A program made the translations under genes and the position numbers. This document shows positions 1 through 6,779 of a DNA stretch of 12,185 nt, one piece after another. The notes under the pieces were generated by a model. The model did no database searches, was not told the origin of the DNA, and saw only the letters and a list, made by a program, of their open reading frames with translations. Source of the DNA: CAYMCV01 sp964389005 (GTDB lineage: Bacteria; Bacillota; Clostridia; Lachnospirales; Lachnospiraceae); contig CAYMCV010000071.1 of the NCBI GenBank assembly GCA_964389005.1, positions 1 through 12,185 of the forward strand, in the 5' to 3' direction. Each line of letters begins with the position of its first letter. Position 1 is the first letter of the stretch.

Positions 1-148
1 AAATGATAATGATGATAGGCAATAAAAATGGTGAATTTATGGATTATTGTTACTGTAGCAGGATTTTAGTTTAATAATAGTGATGTCAGGCGATAAAAGT
101 AATGAAATTCTCTAATTTGGTTGACATAAGTATGCCCACCTTGTCAGT
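1..148. other. AT-rich noncoding stretch with a diverged direct repeat
   Basis: No open reading frame with a ribosome binding site is visible on either strand; stops are dense. The one structure seen is an imperfect direct repeat of about 28 bp at 11-37 and 82-109, which share the pattern GATG-(n)-AGGC(A/G)ATAAAA-(n)-TGAA. The copies are about 71 bp apart, close to the 73-83 bp spacing of the hairpin elements that follow. They may therefore be decayed members of the same repeat array, but that link is only an inference. Confidence 0.4.
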
Positions 149-345
149 ATGGGGTACAAATGGATGATTTGAAAATCTGTGCCCCATGGTAACCAATAAA
201 AAAATTGTTAACGGCGAATTTCTGGGGCACAAAAACGGTGCAAATGTAGTTCGTACCCCAGATTTAGTTTTTGGGCGAAAAAACCAGTTAACATAATGTT
301 AAAAATGGGGCATAAAAAATAATTAAGCGAATTTGTACCCCAAAT
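149..345. repeat. Three tandem GGGGYAC...GTACCCC inverted-repeat elements
   Basis: Three similar stem-forming units sit in a row. Arms are 149-161 with 175-187, 221-233 with 250-262, and 306-316 with 332-342. Each left arm carries TGGGGYAYAAA or a close variant and each right arm its near reverse complement ending in ACCCCA. Pairing is 10-12 positions per stem, including wobble pairs, and loops run from 13 to 16 nt. Left arms recur every 73 and 83 bp, and the two spacers both contain GTTAAC. Mismatches differ between copies, yet the GGGG/CCCC core is kept in all three, which suggests selection on a hairpin or on a palindromic protein site. No flanking gene explains them, and no T-run follows any stem, so they do not look like simple terminators. 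Confidence 0.7.
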
Positions 346-398
346 AAAAATGACAAAAGTGTCATATCCATTGTGAGGCAGTAATATACGAGTTATTG

Positions 399-605
399 CC
401 GGTCAATTATCAAGAAGCTGCCGGGCCAATCAATTACTTAGAAGTTACAGGCCAGTCAATTACTTAGAAGTTACAGGCCAGTCAAATACCGAGAAGTTAC
501 AGGCCAGTCAAATACCGAGAACTGCCAGACCAGTCAAATACAGAGAAGTGCCGGACCGGTCAAATACCGAGCACCTACGGTTCATTCGACAGCGGAACTG
601 CCGGA
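399..605. repeat. 26-bp direct tandem repeat, about 8 copies
   Basis: The unit is close to CCAGTCAAATACCGAGAAGT followed by TRCMGG. Copies begin at 399 (27 bp), 426, 452, 478, 504, 530 and 556 (25 bp), with a degenerate eighth at 581. Central copies 452-529 are the most alike, while outer ones are diverged, as expected for an array growing by slippage or unequal exchange in its middle. Units abut directly with no unique spacers, so this is not CRISPR. The period is not a multiple of three and the region has no gene. It lies just beyond the terminator of the minus-strand tRNA. Confidence 0.85.
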
Positions 606-626
606 TCGTTTCACCGAGAGTTGAAT

Positions 627-652
627 AAAAAAGCCGAAGCAAAAGCTTCGGC
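627..652 (-). terminator. Rho-independent terminator of tRNA-Ser
   Basis: A perfect 8-bp stem GCCGAAGC/GCTTCGGC (633-640 with 645-652) encloses a four-base loop. Read on the minus strand it is followed by six T (A627-632 on the plus strand). It begins 8 nt beyond the tRNA 3' end. On the plus strand only three T follow, so it mainly serves the minus-strand transcript. Confidence 0.9.
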
Positions 653-659
653 TTTAAAG

Positions 660-747
660 CGGAGACGGAGGGATTCGAACCCTCGTGCCGGTTGCCCGAC
701 AAACGCATTTCGAGTGCGCCCCGTTATGACCGCTTCGATACGTCTCC
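660..747 (-). tRNA. tRNA-Ser, anticodon CGA (UCG codons)
   Basis: Read on the minus strand, the 7-bp acceptor stem GGAGACG (747-741) pairs with CGTCTCC (667-661), and the discriminator is G (660), as in bacterial tRNA-Ser. The anticodon stem GCGCA/TGCGT flanks the loop CTCGAAA, giving anticodon CGA. A long variable arm of class II type (stem of the GTCGGGCAACCGGCAC kind) and the T-loop GGTTCGAATCC complete the fold. The CCA end is not encoded. It is 88 nt long. It is transcribed divergently from the kinase gene, with its own promoter (771-799) and terminator (627-652). Confidence 0.96.
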
Positions 748-770
748 CAAAGGTGAAATACACAACGGTT

Positions 771-799
771 ATTATAAATGTTTCTGTAGAGGAAGTCAA
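771..799 (-). promoter_or_regulatory. Sigma-A-type promoter of tRNA-Ser
   Basis: On the minus strand a -35 box TTGACT (799-794) and a perfect -10 box TATAAT (776-771) are separated by exactly 17 bp. The predicted start, near 764, lies about 17 nt before the mature tRNA 5' end at 747, a normal leader for processing by RNase P. Confidence 0.9.
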
Positions 800-930
800 A
801 TAGTATTTTCGCGAAAAGGTAGCTAGGGGTAGTCAAGAATTCGTTGCAAAAAGGGCGGTAATATGATAACATTTTTACAGGATTTACATTGAATACACCA
901 TTTATGATCCACAGTGCAAGGGAGAAATCG

Positions 931-2091
931 GTGAGAGGGATGAAGAAAGATAAAAGCGAGCGCAATCATGCGAAGCAAGACAAAGCATCATCTCACGATT
1001 TGATGTTTTTTTCGAAAGTCGCACATAAGAAAAGAATTGTTTTTAATCTATTGATGGTACTTGTGATACTCACTATTGAAATTGTGATTGGTTTTCTGTT
1101 TAGAATTCTGGGGTTGGGTGAGATTCACATATTTACGATTTATGTGGTTGGAATAATTGTGACCGCGCAACTGACTGCAAGTCGTTTGTGCAGCGTCTTG
1201 TCGGTTTTGGGGATATTTATTTTTAACTTCTTTTTTGCAGAACCTGTCTATTCTTTCAAAGCATACTACATTGGATATCCATTTACATTTATAATATTAT
1301 TACTGACCGCACTGATGCTGGGTGAGATGACCGCCAAAAGCAAACAGAGAGCGAAAGCGTTAGAGGAAACGACACTACGTATTCAGAATGAAAAACTTCG
1401 TTCGAATTTATTACGTTCCATTTCGCATGATTTACGCACCCCGTTGACCGGTATTTTGGGGAATGCGGCATTGCTGTCTCAACAGGGAGAGAAAATGTCG
1501 CCGGAGAAGCGAAAGGCATTCAGCGAGGATATATGGGCTGATTCCATTCATTTAATCGATATGGTGGAGAATTTACTAGCCATTACAAAGATGGACGAGG
1601 TGAAGCACAGTATCAAGATGCAACCGGAGTTGTTGGATGAGATTCTTCTTGATGTTGTGGAACGTGAGCGCAAACTGCATCCAACCTACGAGATTCTGCT
1701 GGAACCCGCAACCGAAATGCAGGTGGTCAAGTGCAATGCGCAACTGATGACACAGGTCATGAGCAATTTGTTGGAGAATGCAGTCAAATTCAGCCCGGAG
1801 CATACAAAAGTTGACGTTCGTAGTTACAGCGTGAACGAACGCGTTTATATTGAAGTTGCAGATGAGGGTAAGGGAATACCGGACGCGATTAAAGAGGATG
1901 TGTTTACGATTTTTTTTACTACTTCAGAAGAGAGTGGCGACCGAAAGAAAGGCTTCGGCATCGGACTGGCTCTTTGCAGAGAGATTATCGAAACACATGG
2001 CGGAAAGATAGAGATCAAAGACGCCGAACCTCATGGCACAATTGTTCGTTTCTTTTTACCGCTCGAACAAGCGCGCGATACAGAGGCATAG
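931..2091 (+). CDS. kdpD: Short KdpD-type membrane sensor histidine kinase (DUF4118-HisKA-HATPase)
   Basis: This is a predicted inner-membrane sensor kinase that autophosphorylates on His and passes phosphate to the response regulator 89 bp downstream. With the GTG at 931 it has 386 residues. That start has AAGGGAG at 918-924, six bases upstream; TTG 889 and ATG 904 lack such a site. Four hydrophobic segments lie at about 37-59, 66-84, 87-103 and 117-131 and include FNFFFAEP near 98-105, the hallmark of the KdpD DUF4118 membrane domain. The H-box SISHDLRTP carries His166, the N-box NLLENAVKF is at 279-287, and the G-boxes DEGKGIP (311-317) and GFGIGLAL (341-348) follow. Full-length KdpD is near 890 residues; the N-terminal KdpD/Usp-like sensing half is absent. 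No kdpFABC or other potassium transporter lies within the window, so the stimulus and targets are unknown. The promoter is not clear; a TATGAT at 862-867 lacks a good -35. Confidence 0.9.
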   Translation: MRGMKKDKSERNHAKQDKASSHDLMFFSKVAHKKRIVFNLLMVLVILTIEIVIGFLFRILGLGEIHIFTIYVVGIIVTAQLTASRLCSVLSVLGIFIFNFFFAEPVYSFKAYYIGYPFTFIILLLTALMLGEMTAKSKQRAKALEETTLRIQNEKLRSNLLRSISHDLRTPLTGILGNAALLSQQGEKMSPEKRKAFSEDIWADSIHLIDMVENLLAITKMDEVKHSIKMQPELLDEILLDVVERERKLHPTYEILLEPATEMQVVKCNAQLMTQVMSNLLENAVKFSPEHTKVDVRSYSVNERVYIEVADEGKGIPDAIKEDVFTIFFTTSEESGDRKKGFGIGLALCREIIETHGGKIEIKDAEPHGTIVRFFLPLEQARDTEA

Positions 2092-2180
2092 TCGTATGGG
2101 AACGGCGGCTTATAACAATATAGAAACATTATTGGGTAAAGGGATGTCAAAAGTTACGACAGAAAGAGAGGATAAGGGGA

Positions 2181-2879
2181 ATGAAACAGAAACTTTTGAT
2201 TGTTGAGGACGATGAAACTATAAGAACACTGATTTCGACTGCAGTTGAAATGCAGGATTATCCATTTGAATCGGTCGAGACGGGAGAGCAGGCGCTCATG
2301 GCAGCGATGTCACACAAGCCGGATATCATGTTGCTGGATTTGGGACTGCCTGACATGGATGGAATCGAAGTGTTGAAGAAAGTCCGTGCGTGGTCACATA
2401 TGCCGACTATCGTAATTACCGCACGCAGCGAGGATAGCGACAAAATTGAAGCGCTGGATGCCGGTGCGGATGACTACCTTACCAAACCATTTTCTGTTGA
2501 CGAGATGCTTGCGAGAATCCGTGTTGCATTGCGCAGAGTCGATTATTATGAGACGCAGAGTGCAGAGCAGTCGCATATCTATGAAAATGGTGATCTCAAA
2601 ATTGATTATATGTCAAATTGTGTATTTCTTGCAGGAGAAGAAATTAGATTAACCCCTATGGAATATAAGTTACTCTGCCTGCTGGCGAAGAATACCGGAA
2701 AGGTGCTGACGCATACATACATCACGAATCAGATCTGGGGGAGCGCATTTGACAGCGATTTGGTTTCACTGCGCGTTTTCATGGCAACGCTTCGGAAAAA
2801 AATCGAACCCGGATCGGACTCCGTGAAATATATTCAGACACATGTAGGAGTCGGATACAGAATGTTGCATAACAATTAG
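2181..2879 (+). CDS. kdpE: OmpR/KdpE-family response regulator
   Basis: This is a 232-residue DNA-binding response regulator, the likely phosphate acceptor of the upstream kinase. The receiver domain (about 1-118) has the acidic pair Asp10-Asp11, phospho-acceptor Asp53 in LLDLGLPD, the switch Thr80 and Lys102 in the TKPF motif. A winged-helix Trans_reg_C domain follows (about 134-228) with RLTPMEYKLL and a terminal HVGVGYRM, the usual OmpR-class ending. ATG 2181 is preceded by AAGGGG around 2174-2179. The kinase-regulator order, the same strand and the short gap imply co-transcription, and a strong terminator closes the unit. Sequence class and partner kinase point to KdpE, but regulated genes cannot be told from this window; the next operon (DUF368 and the OadB-like gene) is a candidate only by position. 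Confidence 0.92.
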   Translation: MKQKLLIVEDDETIRTLISTAVEMQDYPFESVETGEQALMAAMSHKPDIMLLDLGLPDMDGIEVLKKVRAWSHMPTIVITARSEDSDKIEALDAGADDYLTKPFSVDEMLARIRVALRRVDYYETQSAEQSHIYENGDLKIDYMSNCVFLAGEEIRLTPMEYKLLCLLAKNTGKVLTHTYITNQIWGSAFDSDLVSLRVFMATLRKKIEPGSDSVKYIQTHVGVGYRMLHNN

Positions 2880-2964
2880 CAATTGCTGCTTTTCGACACT
2901 AACAACATATTTATATTCATCATCAAATTCCAACACAATCTTCATATTGAATCAGATACAATTA

Positions 2965-2994
2965 CCCCAAGTTGATTTCAACTTGGGGATTTTT
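2965..2994 (+). terminator. Rho-independent terminator after the two-component genes
   Basis: A perfect 10-bp stem CCCCAAGTTG/CAACTTGGGG (2965-2974 with 2979-2988) has the four-base loop ATTT, and TTTTT follows at 2990-2994. It sits 86 bp after the regulator stop and 52 bp before the next start codon, separating the two transcription units. No convincing promoter was found between it and 3047. Confidence 0.92.
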
Positions 2995-3046
2995 GTGCCA
3001 GGACAGAAATTGCAAAAAAATCATTCTATGAAAGGAGGACGATTAT

Positions 3047-3877
3047 TTGCAGGCGGAACGTTGGTTCGCAGTGGTATGCAAAGGATTATGGATTGGTTCC
3101 ACAATGACGGTTCCGGGGGTATCGGGGGGTACCATGGCAGTATTGGTAGGAATTTATGAGAAACTGATTTTCGCAGTGAACGGGCTATTACGAGAACCCA
3201 AGAAGCACATTCTATTTTTATCTACATTTGTAATGAGTGCAGGCGCAGGATTCTTATTGCTTGCAGGCGGAATTACGTTGTTGCTGGAGAACAATCGCTT
3301 CGGCGGCACCATACGATTCTTTTTTTGCGGAATTGTTGCGGGCGGAATTCCCTTCTTGCTTCGGCAGTCCGGAATTCGTAGGATGTCAGCCGGCACAGCT
3401 GTTAAGATGGTGTCGGGCGTCCTGATTGTATCGGCTCTTGGTTTGATTCCGACGGGCTTATTTACAGAGACGCAAGGGATATGGCAGCCAATCATTCATT
3501 TTGCGGCAGGCATTCCGATTGCGATTGCGTTGGTATTGCCGGGGATTAGTGTAACTCATATGCTCTACGTGATGGGATTGTATGAGGATGTGATGAACAA
3601 AGCAGTCACATTTCAGTGGTTGTCTTTGTTGCCGCTCATCTTGGGTGTGGGTTTCGGAATATGGTTTACCACCGGTTTGCTTGAGCGATTACTAAAGAAA
3701 TATACAGCCGATGTCTATGCAGTGATTCTTGGGTTTGTTGCAGGTTCTGTTTGGGAGTTGGTTCCCAAAACGGAGTTTGGCAATCCGATTATGGCCGTAT
3801 TGGCTGTAGCAATTGGTTTTGCGGCAATGTATCTTGCAGGGAAGAAAACGGTTGTGAATAACAGGGAGGTCGTGTAA
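3047..3877 (+). CDS. DUF368 family membrane protein, PopT-type undecaprenyl-phosphate translocase candidate
   Basis: This is a polytopic membrane protein of 276 residues. Known family work ties DUF368 (PopT) and DedA (UptA) proteins to returning undecaprenyl phosphate from the outer to the inner leaflet, so that the lipid carrier can be reused for wall polymers; assignment here is by family. The N-terminus carries the signature KGLWIGSTMTVPGVSGGTMA (12-31). A second, related half-motif LPGISVTHMLYVMGLYE (164-180) mirrors VPGVSGGTMAVLVGIYE (22-38), an internal duplication that suggests a two-fold inverted fold. TTG is chosen as start because AAAGGAGG at 3031-3038 lies eight bases before it and the signature begins soon after; ATG 3028 is in another frame. 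It is followed after 20 bp by the OadB-like gene, so the two are probably one operon. Ddl and MurF nearby fit a wall-synthesis role. Confidence 0.88.
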   Translation: MQAERWFAVVCKGLWIGSTMTVPGVSGGTMAVLVGIYEKLIFAVNGLLREPKKHILFLSTFVMSAGAGFLLLAGGITLLLENNRFGGTIRFFFCGIVAGGIPFLLRQSGIRRMSAGTAVKMVSGVLIVSALGLIPTGLFTETQGIWQPIIHFAAGIPIAIALVLPGISVTHMLYVMGLYEDVMNKAVTFQWLSLLPLILGVGFGIWFTTGLLERLLKKYTADVYAVILGFVAGSVWELVPKTEFGNPIMAVLAVAIGFAAMYLAGKKTVVNNREVV

Positions 3878-3897
3878 ACGACGGAAGGTGAGGAAGT

Positions 3898-5067
3898 ATG
3901 AATTGGGATTTTTTGTTTGCGAATCTATGCAGCTTAACGTGGCAACATGGATTAATGTTTGTAATCGGATTACTCTTAATCTGGCTCGGAATCAAAAAGA
4001 ACTGTGAACCAACGCTGCTTGTCCCGATGGGTGTCGGTGCAATTCTCGTGAATTTTCCGGGAACGGCGGTTTTATCACATATGATTGGCTCGGCGCAAGG
4101 CTCCGAAGCGGTCGGCATTTTGGAATGGCTCTTCGAAATCGGAATCGAGGCATCCGAGGCCATGCCGATTCTGTTATTTATCGGCATTGGCGCCATGATT
4201 GATTTCGGCCCGTTACTGTCTAATCCCAAAATGTTTCTGTTCGGAATTGCAGGGCAACTCGGCATTGTTTTTGCGACATTTTTGGCATTGTTCTGCGGCT
4301 TTGATATCAGAGATGCCATGTCGGTCGGCATCATCGGTGCCGCGGACGGACCCACCGCATTGCTGGTTTCCACCATTTTGGACTCAAAATACATGGGTGC
4401 GATTGCAGTTGTCGCATACTCTTATATGGCATTGGTGCCATTGGTGCCATTGGTGCAACCTGTTGTCATCAAACTTTTAACATCTAAAAAAGAACGTAAA
4501 ATACGAATGAACTACAATTGCAAATCCGTCTCGGCAAGAACCAAAATTCTGTTCCCAATCATTGTTATTTTCGTTGTGGGATTTCTGTCTCCGGAATCGC
4601 TCAGTTTGGTCGGCTCACTGATGTTTGGCAACTTGCTTCGCGAAGCCGGGCAAAAAGTCGGTGCGTTAAAAACGCTTTCCGATACGGCGCAGGGACCGCT
4701 AACCAATCTGATTTCCTTGCTTTTGGGATTGACCATTGCATTCAGCATGCAGGCGGAATCGTTTGTGCGGTTTGACACATTGCTCATTATGGCAATCGGC
4801 TTGGCGGCATTCGAGGTTGATACAGCGGCCGGTGTACTGCTGGCAAAACTGATGAATCTTTTTAGCAAAAAGAAAATCAACCCGATGATTGGTGCAGCCG
4901 GTATTTCGGCATTTCCGATGTCGTCTCGCGTCGTGCAGCAAATGGCAACGAAGGAAGAACCGGGCAATATTGTAATCATGCATGCGGCGGGCGCAAACGT
5001 AGCAGGGCAGATTGCATCTGCATTCGCAGGGGGAATCGCAATTACGGTCATTTCGGCATTAACCTAA
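3898..5067 (+). CDS. OadB/GcdB/MmdB family sodium-translocating decarboxylase beta subunit
   Basis: This is a 389-residue multi-pass membrane protein of the sodium ion pump decarboxylase beta family. In oxaloacetate, methylmalonyl-CoA and glutaconyl-CoA decarboxylases this subunit couples decarboxylation of the biotin-bound carboxyl group to Na+ export. Recognisable family motifs are IGAADGPTA (146-154) with Asp150 at the position of the essential Asp of OadB, AYSYMALVP (173-181), GNLLREAG (244-251), NPMIGAAGISAFPM (328-341) and MHAAGANVAG (361-370). The start ATG has GGTGAGG a few bases upstream and lies 20 bp after the DUF368 stop. No alpha, gamma or biotin-carrier gene is present in the window, so the substrate cannot be named. 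Residues 179-187 read LVPLVPLVQ, where the family usually has a single LVP before IQP; this comes from a 9-bp repeat (4432-4458). The protein may still function, but this is a conserved region. Confidence 0.9.
   Translation: MNWDFLFANLCSLTWQHGLMFVIGLLLIWLGIKKNCEPTLLVPMGVGAILVNFPGTAVLSHMIGSAQGSEAVGILEWLFEIGIEASEAMPILLFIGIGAMIDFGPLLSNPKMFLFGIAGQLGIVFATFLALFCGFDIRDAMSVGIIGAADGPTALLVSTILDSKYMGAIAVVAYSYMALVPLVPLVQPVVIKLLTSKKERKIRMNYNCKSVSARTKILFPIIVIFVVGFLSPESLSLVGSLMFGNLLREAGQKVGALKTLSDTAQGPLTNLISLLLGLTIAFSMQAESFVRFDTLLIMAIGLAAFEVDTAAGVLLAKLMNLFSKKKINPMIGAAGISAFPMSSRVVQQMATKEEPGNIVIMHAAGANVAGQIASAFAGGIAITVISALT
4432..4458 (+). repeat. 9-bp in-frame tandem repeat inside the OadB-like gene
   Basis: TTGGTGCCA occurs at 4432-4440 and 4441-4449, followed by TTGGTGCAA at 4450-4458. 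In frame it encodes Leu-Val-Pro, Leu-Val-Pro, Leu-Val-Gln. Compared with the usual family motif as I recall it (MALVP followed by I/L-IQP), one Leu-Val-Pro triplet appears inserted, consistent with slippage duplication. Confidence 0.85.
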
Positions 5068-5129
5068 AAATTAAGGAAAGTCAGCCCTATATGAATTTCC
5101 ACACCATAGGATTCGATTGGGATATTTGC

Positions 5130-5158
5130 TTGAAAATATCGGCTCAAAGTTTTATAAT
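5130..5158 (+). promoter_or_regulatory. Sigma-A-type promoter for the GH9-like lipoprotein gene
   Basis: TTGAAA (5130-5135) and a perfect TATAAT (5153-5158) are separated by 17 bp. A start near 5165 would leave a leader of about 34 nt before ATG 5199. No terminator was found between the OadB-like stop and this promoter, so read-through from upstream is possible. Confidence 0.85.
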
Positions 5159-5198
5159 GATTCAAGGTGATGAAACGCTTAGATAAGGCAGGACTTTG

Positions 5199-6773
5199 AT
5201 GCTTGATACCAGAGAAAAAAAGTACAGAAGCTGGATTCTTACGGCGCTTTGCGGCGCCGTATTTCTTGTGCTTACAGGTTGTGAGACCAAATTGTTTTCC
5301 AAGGATGAGAATGTAACACTGATAGATACCGTTTTGGAAGCCAATGGTACGCAGGAACTGCAATTAAACGAAGCGGAGATTCCGCGTTGCGTTCTCGGAG
5401 TGTTGACAGATCAGAACGGTTATGCCGTCGGCAGCGAGAAGAAAGTCGCCTTTCGCGGGACACGCGTTTCGGATTCCTTTTCGCTGGTGGATGCAGTAAC
5501 CGATGAGGTTGTCTACAGCGGGGAAATTATAGCAGCCGGAACCTCAAAAAATTCTGATGAATATACTTATACAGGGGATTTTACTGATTTTGAGGTCCCC
5601 GGACAGTATTATGTTGTAACTGACTATCTGGGTGAATCCGTTGAATTTGAGATTTCCAATCAATTGTATGATGCCATGCGACAGCGTCTGTTGATGAGTT
5701 TTTATTATGCGCGTTGCGGATATGAAATTACGGAAGAAGAATCGAAAGCATATGCTCACGACGCATGTCATACAAATGACGACAATGAAGCGGATGTCTT
5801 AGGAGGATGGCATACGGATGGAAAATATGGGAAAGATACCTCTACGGGTGCACTTGCCGTTGCGTATCTTTTGACCGCTTATGAGTTGAATCCGGATGCG
5901 TTTGACGACGGACTCGGAATGAAAGACAGCGGCAATCAAATTCCGGATTTATTGGATGAAGCGGCATATGAAATGACGTGGCTTCTGCGTATGCAGGAAG
6001 ATTCCGGCGGTGTATCCGCAGGCTTGATAAGAGAAGAAATTGCAGATGGTACGAATCCTGCGAAGGATGATTCGAAAGCAATATTGCAACCGGTAACGGA
6101 TGAGGCAACATACCTCTTTGCGGCGGCGGCGGCACAGTTCGGGCGTATTTATCACGCATATGACACGAAATTTGCCGACAGTTGCCTGTATGCAGCCGAA
6201 GAAGCTTATCGCTATGCGCAGACACCCGATTGTAAGGAACAATACGCGGCTGCAACGCAGTTATACAAGACGACCGGAAAGTATGAATACGGTGCTCGCG
6301 CAGAAGCCATTCTTCGGGCGGGAGATATTTTAACGAAAGATGCCGATGATGCATGCGTCTTCCTTGCGGACATTGCATATCTGACGATTCCGAGGAAGAC
6401 AGACGCCGCATTGTGCGAAGGCAGGATGGAACTTTTTACCGGCGATGCCAAGAATTTGCTTGAACGCACCGCGAATGAGTCCTACCTTGTGCTGAATCCC
6501 GACAATTATGACATTACTGCAGTCAATGACATTTTAAACGAATTGCAATACACCGCGTTTGTGAATCACATCATCACGAACCGCGAGTATCGAACTGCAA
6601 TTGAAGGGCATTTGCACTTTTTAAGCGGAAGGAATCGCGATGCCGTCAATTATATTACGGATGCGGGTGTACGTCGCACATTGCAGGAAGATGAATCGGG
6701 TTATTACTTCCGATTCGGAGAAGATATTACAGACAATGCACGACTGTTGTTCATCTTAGGTATCTATATCTAG
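5199..6773 (+). CDS. GH9-like lipoprotein with Ig-like N-terminal domain and altered catalytic motif
   Basis: This is a 524-residue predicted lipoprotein. A basic N-terminus (REKKYR), a hydrophobic stretch at 13-25 and the lipobox LTGC give lipidated Cys28. Residues of about 60-153 look like the Ig-like N-terminal domain of family 9 glycoside hydrolases, ending in the usual ...VEFEIS. The rest follows the GH9 (alpha/alpha)6 barrel: GGWHTDGKYGK (202-212), IPDLLDEAAYEMTWLLRMQ (248-266), an Ala-rich helix (309-312) and GRNRDAVNYITDAG (477-490). In active GH9 enzymes the first motif is WHDAGDYGK, with two catalytic Asp. Here those positions are Thr206 and Lys209, and only Asp207 is nearby. A Glu at 508, before DITDNARLL, may stand for the catalytic acid. 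Activity is therefore doubtful; a binding or regulatory role, or a shifted active site, is possible. ATG 5199 is preferred over the adjacent in-frame TTG 5196; AAGGCAGGA lies at 5185-5193. Confidence 0.78.
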   Translation: MLDTREKKYRSWILTALCGAVFLVLTGCETKLFSKDENVTLIDTVLEANGTQELQLNEAEIPRCVLGVLTDQNGYAVGSEKKVAFRGTRVSDSFSLVDAVTDEVVYSGEIIAAGTSKNSDEYTYTGDFTDFEVPGQYYVVTDYLGESVEFEISNQLYDAMRQRLLMSFYYARCGYEITEEESKAYAHDACHTNDDNEADVLGGWHTDGKYGKDTSTGALAVAYLLTAYELNPDAFDDGLGMKDSGNQIPDLLDEAAYEMTWLLRMQEDSGGVSAGLIREEIADGTNPAKDDSKAILQPVTDEATYLFAAAAAQFGRIYHAYDTKFADSCLYAAEEAYRYAQTPDCKEQYAAATQLYKTTGKYEYGARAEAILRAGDILTKDADDACVFLADIAYLTIPRKTDAALCEGRMELFTGDAKNLLERTANESYLVLNPDNYDITAVNDILNELQYTAFVNHIITNREYRTAIEGHLHFLSGRNRDAVNYITDAGVRRTLQEDESGYYFRFGEDITDNARLLFILGIYI

Positions 6774-6779
6774 TTATGA

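Noticed and set aside
399..605. CRISPR-like repeat array
   Set aside because: The 26-bp units abut directly with no unique spacers between them and no cas genes are nearby; it is a plain tandem repeat.
660..680. tRNA 3' end as an integration (att) site
   Set aside because: I found no second copy of the tRNA 3' segment in the window and no integrase gene.
889..930. Earlier starts (TTG 889, ATG 904) for the sensor kinase
   Set aside because: Neither has a ribosome site at proper distance, while GTG 931 follows AAGGGAG by six bases; the added residues match no known domain.
654..965. 103-codon minus-strand frame over the tRNA
   Set aside because: It runs through a clear tRNA-Ser and its promoter, so it cannot be a real gene.
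3789..4394. 201-codon minus-strand frame across the DUF368/OadB-like junction
   Set aside because: It lies opposite two well-supported genes and shows no family motif or ribosome site.
5086..5110. CCTAT/ATAGG inverted repeat after the OadB-like gene as terminator
   Set aside because: The stem is only five pairs with a 15-nt loop and no T-run follows.
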